Assembly: GCA_022829145.1 (NCBI GenBank)
Contig: CM040747.1
Coordinates: forward strand, 30,964,936-31,028,935
Direction of reading: 5' to 3'
Length of the DNA stretch: 64,000 nucleotides
DNA from: Albula goreensis
Lineage: Eukaryota > Chordata > Actinopteri > Albuliformes > Albulidae
The position numbers and the translations under genes are program-made. Under the pieces are notes generated by a model that searched no databases, was not told where the DNA came from, and saw only the letters and a program-made list of their open reading frames with translations. Below, in pieces: positions 57,456 through 64,000 of this stretch. Position 1 is the stretch's first letter; the number at the start of each line of letters is the position of its first letter.

Positions 57456-57955
57456 ACATATTTGCGAAAACACACAAACACACACTGGCATTCTCATACA
57501 TGCAAACGAATACACACGCTCACAACATATGGACATGGGGTCCTCAAACAGCATAGAATACCGTCTCTGAACAGCCCTGTATTCTTAATGATGAGTACCC
57601 ATGGAGAAGACCAAAATCCTCTACCCCATACACCTTGGGCTGCCCTTGGCACAGCAATACCCCTCTATTGTCAACTAAGGCACAATATGGAGTTGAGGTA
57701 TGTCCCTAAGTCTTTATTCATCTCTATGTGTTGGTATCTATCTGGAGAGACTCTGGGACTGCGTGTATTTTCTGGCTCTTTAATCACTGTTAGTAGGTAG
57801 AATCATCTGTGACAACTAATCCAAAAAGCAGATTATATTTGTTTTGGCTACAGTGGCTGGTGATTGGTTAAAATCAACAAGGCCCCTCTCTCTCTCATTA
57901 GCTCCCTGCTGTTGTCCTCCAGAAAAGACAGGCTGTTCTTCCAGAGAGGAAGAAT
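57456..57955. other. Degenerate CA patch and unique DNA
   Basis: 57463-57530 is a weak CA-rich patch. The remainder is unique sequence with no recognised feature. Confidence 0.5.
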
Positions 57956-58083
57956 GTGTATGCGTTCATGCGTGTGTGCGTGTGTGGTGTGTGTATAGGA
58001 GAGAGACTGTGTTTGCACAATGTATATGTGCCTTTGTGTCCATGAATATCTGTGTGAATTTGTATGAGTGTTCGTGTCTGTAA
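57956..58083. repeat. Degenerate TG tract
   Basis: Imperfect TG-rich sequence with long interruptions. Confidence 0.85.
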
Positions 58084-58498
58084 GTACATGTGAAGGAAGA
58101 AGAAGGGAGGAGGGTGAAAATGTAGACATCCACAAAAGAAAAACACTGACAGTAAGGCGCAAGGACTTCAGACAGTATCTAGGCAAAGAGGAAGAGAGAC
58201 AGGATAATAAAGAAAGCAGGGAACAGAAAGGAGGAGAGATGAGATTGAAAATGGACAGAAGAAGTAAAGGGAGAGCAGGAAAAAAAGAAACAACCAGACA
58301 CAACAATTCACCTTCAACACCATCATCCCCCGAGCTGCCCTTCAAAAGCCCTACGCTTAAAAAAATCAAACGCGCTCACTCATTTTTTTTTCACTCACTC
58401 AATTGCGCCCTGGTCGTTGTGTCTCTGAGAGGACAGCATTGGTAAGCAGCTCCTGTTCACCTGCGAAGCGGGGTGATCCAGAGTACAACCTGCTCCAT
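58084..58498. other. Purine-rich non-coding DNA
   Basis: 58090-58300 is strongly purine-rich on plus (A and G), giving a Lys/Arg/Glu frame and a complementary Leu/Ser frame of 173 codons on minus. The composition explains both frames. Confidence 0.6.
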
Positions 58499-58688
58499 GC
58501 TGCATGTGTGTGCACGTGTGCATGTGTATGTACACTCATGCATGTGCACAGGTTTCCATGTACAAGTACGTACTTATGTGTGTGCCTGTTAGCATGTTTG
58601 CATGTATGTGTGTGCGTGTGTGTGTGCGTGAGCATGTAAGTGTGTGAGAGTGTGTGTGCGTGTGTGTGTGTGTGTGTTTATGTGTGAA
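58499..58688. repeat. Degenerate TG tract
   Basis: TG-rich with CATG interruptions, purest at its right end (about 58655-58677). Confidence 0.93.
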
Positions 58689-58995
58689 TTAAGACAGACG
58701 CCCATGATGTGAAAGATGGCCCCACTCCTCATTTCTAGCTCTGTGTGAGACACCTGTGTGTGGTGGAAGGGGGCTCGGTGCTGACGGAGGCGTTGCTGGG
58801 GGAACGTGCGGAGCGACCGTGGGTCGGCGTGTGGATGAGCTGAGCCAGCGCGCTGGAGGGAGAGGAGGGGAGGCCCACTCCCTGTGCTGTGTTTATGGGC
58901 CGATTCTGCCCGTGCCACACACTGCAGATGGGCCACTGACATGGTCTGCTCATCTGAAGGACAGAAGCATCTGGAGAAGTACTGTCACTGTGCCC
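58689..58995. other. GC-rich unique segment between TG and CA tracts
   Basis: A 300-bp mid to high GC segment with several CpGs lies between a TG-rich and a CA-rich tract. Frames of 132 codons on plus and 171 on minus run out into the CA tract and are unrecognisable. It might be a loop region if the tracts pair. Confidence 0.4.
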
Positions 58996-59262
58996 CCTCT
59001 GTCTCTCTCTATACACACACACGCACACATGCACACACGGCACATACACACATACACACACGCACACACACATGCATACACGCCACACATGCACATCATG
59101 CCCTCCCACACACACACATACCCAAAACATGCACACACACACGCATACGCATAGCACATACACACACGCATCACACCAGTACATACACACACCCACATAC
59201 ATACACACCACATATGCGCACCATGCCCTCCCACACACACACATACGCACGTATGCACATTA
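58996..59262. repeat. CA-rich tract with 124-bp higher-order repeat
   Basis: An imperfect CA-rich array in which CATGCCCTCCCACACACACA occurs at 59098 and again at 59222, 124 bp apart, with similar flanks. This suggests a larger duplicated unit. Confidence 0.9.
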
Positions 59263-61261
59263 GAGGTGTGTGCCAGCAGCTGACAACCATATTTGAAAGC
59301 TCACAAATAATGAATCGGAAAAGGAAAAATTCAAACATCACTCCTTATATTCATAATTTATTTGGAAAGGAATATGTTGGCTGGTCTCACTCTGCAAGAT
59401 GCTCACTTGACTTTGCTTTGTGATTCTTCCTGGGAGTGGTCCATGGAGCTAAGCCCAAATATGGGCATAGGGGCAGTGGCCTCTAACACTGAAGTCTTCA
59501 GTGCAGCTCGCAGACTACCATACTGAGCTGCTTGCTAAACTACTTCCACCCTCCCTACTCAATGATCTTCAAATTTAACAGCTGGGCTCAACAGCAATGC
59601 TTGTCTGAGGTTAGAAAATTTGTCGGCTGAGCACATGCAGTGCTCTGCCGATTCCTCCCATCGGGCAAGTAAAAATAAATTTTACACAATTTTAACTGCA
59701 CATAAATCTACTGAAATATTCATTGTGCACCAGGAGAGCAGAACTTTGAGATTTTGTCCACCAGCAGAAATATTTTGTGTTGGTTCATGTGCTATGTGTA
59801 GGCTCTGGTGTAACCTTGGCTATATTTAGGCTACTTCTTGAGCTGTCCAGAAAAATCCCACCAGTCACATTCAGCACAATCAAGCCAGCTAACCAGCACA
59901 ATGTTCCTTCACTCACCTAAATATGGCTACAGGGAAACGGCATCAGAAAATCCAGCCCTCAGCACCAGAATTATTCCCGGATTAGTCCCAACTAGGGACA
60001 AAGAAAACAACAGTATCCAAAGTGACAGACTAGCAAGGTTTATGCACTCTTCTACCTATGGCAACTTCCCTAGCTTGAGCAAGAGCTAGCTATGTGTCAC
60101 TATATACATAGCCAGCTATATGTTATTCATTTCATAGCTAATATTGCTAATTAGTAGCCAACACTAGGAATGTTAGTTTTGACCTACAAAATAAAGAAAT
60201 TAGCTTAAAGGACACCCAGGACACTGAACACATGTATGTGAAGAGAACTTAACATTTAGGTAGGTTCTAGATCCAATTTGTTTTTTTTTTTAACTTCATT
60301 GAAATATGTCCAGCATAACGTCCCACCTGGATCATTTCTGCTCTGAAATGTATCCCTATTGATGAGAAAGGATTATGTTGGTAAGTTCTGTTCTTTCAGA
60401 AAGAGGTTGTAGGGTTAAACGGGAAGGAGTTTGACTGAACGTGCTTAACCCTGACAATAAAAGAGATGATTTTCCTACAGTCTCTGGTTTAGAGAGATTC
60501 AGAAGGTTGAGGCTAGTGTGGTATTATGGGTAGTATGGGTAAATTTTTTTTTGGCGAAATAACACAGCTAATTTATACAGTAAAACCTTGACATAATGTC
60601 TGAGTGGACATAAATCCCAGGAAGCTATCACCTGCTGGGTCTTTTAAAACTAGCTGTACTTTCTGCCTGCATTTCTCAAATTCTAAAATACTTTTCACAG
60701 CATTATAAATACACAGTTGGCATGAAGAGTAGTTGTGTTATGAATATTCATATTGTATCCCAAGGCAAATTATGATGAAGTCTGTATGCATTGTGGCCTG
60801 TATAACAGTTTTTTGCTGTGGATCTTCTGGTTGTGGTCGGATATTGTGGATTATTCCTTAAATATTGTGCAGTGTTAAAACATCCATTCCAGTCTCAGCG
60901 TTACAGCTTTATTATTTCTTTTTTCCGACAAATTTCCATGCTGGAGGCCTACATGGGGCTCCTTGTGTTCAATGCTGAGAGCACACAGGAAGCTCAGGGA
61001 GGCAAAGCCAACAGGTAGCCCCTTAGAGCTGTCACCGTGAGGCCCCCTGCCACCACCTCCACTGTCCCAGCTCCCAGGTGACTGTCATCTCAACAGTGTT
61101 CAGACCGCTTCTAACCCCAGCATTTAGCCAGGGGGCTCAGAGTAAAAGACGTGAGGAGGGGTGACATGGGACTGAGGGATTATAGAAGGTTCTGGAAGGA
61201 TTCTTAATTGGCTGGCCAGGGTCAGAGGGGTTGAGACCCTGGGAGAAAACGGGGATGACAG
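59263..61261. other. Non-coding DNA, nothing recognised
   Basis: About 2 kb of unique sequence. CCAAATATGG at 59455-59464 fits an SRF CArG box, but several such words are expected by chance in 64 kb. T runs occur near 60280 and 60544. No gene. Confidence 0.5.
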
Positions 61262-61298
61262 GGGGGCTTTTATTTTATTTTATTTATTTATTTTTTTA
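61262..61298. repeat. T-rich (TTTTA)n-like tract
   Basis: TTTTATTTTATTTTATTTAT, then a T run. Confidence 0.9.
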
Positions 61299-61479
61299 CA
61301 GAGATGGTTGGCTCAGTGGAACTAAAGCTATTGGTTTGCCAGTAAAGTGGAGTTTTACCAATGAGGACCAAACCCAGAGCGAAACTGAGGAGTACAAGCC
61401 TTGAAATAACATAAATACATAAATTTAAAAAAAAAAAACCACAGGCTTCTCGAGCTCCAACAACGACACTGTCCATTTC

Positions 61480-61810
61480 ATTTCCATTAGCCCGGCCTAG
61501 GGGTAGTACTCTTGCACCACAATACTTTTTATCACAGGAAATGTTATCCCGGCGTGTTGATAATTTAATACCGCATCCCTTATGCAGCCATAAAGTGCAG
61601 ACTCTGTTCCTTTTAGGGGAAGGATGTGCTGAAAAGCTCAATTTTCCTGACAGAAGCATTTAATACAAGACTCGCAACGCACGCCGAATCCCTCCAGTGC
61701 CTGAAAAAACCGCCTCTAATTAAACAATATGTCCGTGCCAGCAATTAGGAGAATCTTCATGTTTTCCAAACTGCCTTTCCTGCATAATTACACACACAAT
61801 TATCACAGAA
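61480..61810. promoter_or_regulatory. Candidate regulatory island (homeobox-motif rich)
   Basis: Contains TTCCATTAGCCC, GATAATTTAATACCGC, CTCTAATTAAACAATATG, GCAATTAGGAG, GCATAATTACAC and CAATTATCAC in 330 bp, with no repeats. The 123-codon minus frame (61288-61659) crosses it without any recognisable domain. Confidence 0.4.
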
Positions 61811-62695
61811 AACAGTATTTTGGAGAATAATTACAATGAGCCTTTGTTTACAGTTTATTTTCCACAACAATCTATGTTTCTAACTGCCATTTGCAACATT
61901 CCTGTTCTGTCATGTTTCAGTTACGAATTATTGAGACAAATTTATTTCAGGGTTAAAGCTGTGAAGGAGATGGGTATGGATGCACAGAATGTTATTAAAT
62001 AATTCATATTAATAAAGACAATTCTTCTCACTGACTTCCATTCGATAGTAGTGGCACCAAAAATAACAGTATCTGCTATCTGTCTTTAACTTAAATCTCC
62101 ACAGCAGATTTTGAATGCTAATGGCTTGAGTGATTGTAGTTTTAACAACACTTACTGGAAAATAAAGCAGAGTGACTGGTGGATCTTACTAATAGGTTAG
62201 CAGAAATTGTGAGTTAATTCATTAGCTTCACCCTGCTGGAACTACTAGTTCACAATTGCAATAAGTCAAGATAAAAAGCTTCCCTTTTATGATGTCACTG
62301 GCTGAGAGGTTAAAAGAATGCACTTTTCGGCACTGCAAATAAACTGACAAATAGACCTGACAGTTCCATTTGAACACAGAGAAAACCATTGCTCTACTAT
62401 CTCTATTATTCTTAAAAAGCCTAACAGAGAAACTGTGCAGCACAAGCTCAAGATGAACCAGACAATATGTAATATAATTTTCATAAAACTAACAGTTCAT
62501 CAATGTGACTACCATTACTCCCAGGAATGGTTATGGTTGACTCAAAGGTATATCCATCAAACTAGTATTACTCCCAGTTGTGTCTAATTTAAAATATATA
62601 CTCTTCTACTGTATATTCTCTTACATCTGAAAAATTTGTCAAAATACTCAAAAAAAAATACAAACTCAAATTATAATTTCAGTGTGTTAAGCAGA
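61811..62695. other. AT-rich non-coding DNA
   Basis: No recognised feature. Confidence 0.5.
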
Positions 62696-62995
62696 AACAG
62701 TTCTCAGTGCTGAGACTCGCTTTAAAGGTAATCCGTCATGAAAGGAAAAAGTAAATCCTTGGCTGTGTTGAGGATCGGTTTGGGAGTTCCCAGGGCCTCC
62801 TGAATAATTTGTGAATAGAAATGTACAGCAAATATGGCAGAAGCCCTGTGGCTGAATAGAAGGCTAGACGCTGTTTGCAGTAGCGGCCTGTAGAGACTTC
62901 CATAGCTGAGGCCAGATTTTCGCACCAGACTAGGAGGGGTATGAATCTTCCTTCAGTTTTCATTAAACCCACGATAAATGTGGACATTCTAGAAA
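62696..62995. promoter_or_regulatory. Candidate regulatory island, weaker
   Basis: Complex sequence including CTTTAAAGGTAATCCGTC (OTX-like TAATCC) and GAATAATTTGTGAATAG. Two overlapping minus frames (67 and 83 codons) are unrecognisable. Confidence 0.28.
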
Positions 62996-63230
62996 AGGGA
63001 AAAGGGATTCGCAGGTGAAACGGGGAGAATCCTGAATTTCCACCAAAAACATTGATGGAATATTTATCTTTTTTTTTTTTACTTTCTCTAAGATCTCATT
63101 GGAGAGATGGATGACACCCTCCTCCCTCCCTCCTTTTCGATTGGCCAGAGGGCAACAAAACGATTCTGAGATTTTTTTTTTTTTTTTTGGATGAGGTTTA
63201 AGGGAAGTGAGAAGCATCAATTATTTAGAG
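62996..63230. other. Non-coding DNA with T runs
   Basis: T runs at about 63069-63080 and 63171-63188, with a CCCT patch between. Confidence 0.7.
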
Positions 63231-63430
63231 AAAGTAACCTGATGCTTCCTCTGTTGAGAGGAATGTGCTAGCTGTTCCCCGGAGAGAATAAAAAATGAAT
63301 TAGGCCGAATTTATTTTGTGCGTATTGGAGGAAAACAGGGAGATTTGAACATAGGGGGCAGTGGTCTACCAGCGCTGTTCAAACGCTCCAAACATCTGAA
63401 TATCAAACACACTGCACGATTTACAAGTAT
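63231..63430. promoter_or_regulatory. Candidate regulatory island with CTCF-like motif
   Basis: Complex sequence with ATGAATTAGGCCGAATTTAT. At 63349-63363 it carries ACATAGGGGGCAGTG, which matches the right half of the CTCF consensus well and the left half poorly. Confidence 0.3.
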
Positions 63431-64000
63431 AAAAAGGCTCCTGAAGACTCATCAATAAAACACCACTTTACTGGGGGTGTGTTTTTTTTTACTGTTCTGC
63501 TGCTTCTTCGCCTTTGTAAACTGTAAAAGATCTATACCAAAGATTTCTGTGAAACACCTGCATTTTATGCCAAAGCTGGATCAAACATGTAGTTGAATGA
63601 TTTAACTACCGTAATCAAACCACAAACTAATCATACAAGATATGGACTTTGTTTTGAACGCTAGTGAAAAGAGTTTTCTCATTTTCATATTTATTTGTCA
63701 GGAACAAATCTGTTGGAGCTAATCTATTATGCATTATCCTGGCATTTTAAATGCTTTTGTCGACCCACTGGCCCCTCATGTATTTTTATAATGCCATATG
63801 TTTTTGTAGGATTTAGCTAGAAATAAACAAATATGAATGCGCTATAGAAGCTATTTTTTACTGTGAGCATTTTACTTACTAATTCAGATTGGAGGCCCCT
63901 GATTTATCTGGGTTTTTTCCCACAAAACTTGGGGAGATCCCACAATTTCAGCATGTTCACTTGTTGAAATAAAAATATTCCAGAGGTTGAATGAGATATT
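63431..64000. other. AT-rich non-coding DNA
   Basis: No recognised feature up to the window end. Confidence 0.5.

Noticed and set aside
57848-58369. 173-codon minus frame
   Set aside because: It lies opposite a purine-rich tract and a TG tract; the Leu/Ser/His-rich composition follows from that bias.
58735-59423. Frames of 102-179 codons rich in His/Thr or Cys/Val
   Set aside because: They are produced by the CA-rich tract at 58996-59262.
59455-59464. SRF CArG box CCAAATATGG
   Set aside because: Several matches to CC(A/T)6GG are expected by chance in 64 kb, and nothing around it supports function.
1-64000. CRISPR array, prophage, operon or other prokaryotic system
   Set aside because: There are no spaced direct repeats with unique spacers and no bacterial-type gene packing. 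The window has eukaryotic microsatellite and SINE content.

Overview
This window looks like non-coding nuclear DNA from a vertebrate, most probably a ray-finned (teleost-type) fish. The reasons are the density of long CA/TG, CT/GA and ATA microsatellites, two GC-rich or mid-GC minisatellites, and at least five copies of a tRNA-derived SINE whose tail (fragments resembling 'gcatttagcagacgctcttatccagagcgacttaca') matches, from memory, the V-SINE/HAmo type common in fish. The species cannot be named from what is visible. I found no protein-coding gene, no rRNA, no functional tRNA, no CRISPR array and no intact autonomous transposon. The longest open frames (about 200 to 415 codons, at 3796-4458 and 45828-47082) are open in several frames on both strands because they lie in tandem repeats whose period is a multiple of three. 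They should not be annotated as proteins.

Layout. 1-5.4 kb: unannotated DNA, a homeobox-motif-rich block (1310-1620), a CT-rich tract, a GC-rich block with weak coding-like character on the minus strand (2410-2790), a 48-bp minisatellite (3881-4425), a candidate regulatory block (4740-5150) and a SINE remnant. 5.4-17.7 kb: AT-rich DNA broken by CA arrays, a CpG-rich block (15.87-16.15 kb), and an unusual cluster in which CT and GA tracts bracket a promoter-like segment with two interleaved perfect inverted repeats (17082-17114), followed by an 18-bp perfect hairpin (17387-17441). 17.7-33.7 kb: AT-rich DNA with microsatellites and candidate regulatory islands. 33.7-41.6 kb: a cluster of four SINE copies in one orientation. 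42-45 kb: candidate regulatory islands. 45.9-47.0 kb: a 1-kb CpG-dense minisatellite of 20/21-bp units, about 48 copies. 48.0 kb: a 14-bp perfect hairpin. 48.5-64 kb: more candidate islands separated by CA/TG tracts.

Interpretation. About twenty islands of 150-700 bp show balanced, complex sequence rich in TAAT/ATTA-type motifs, set in AT-rich or low-complexity DNA. That pattern is what a gene desert or very large intron beside a developmental regulator would look like, with the islands as candidate conserved non-coding elements. This is inference from composition and motif content alone. No alignment was possible, and no target gene is in the window. There are no genes here to act together. 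The clearest structures are the two minisatellites, the hairpins, the interleaved inverted repeat and the one-orientation SINE cluster.
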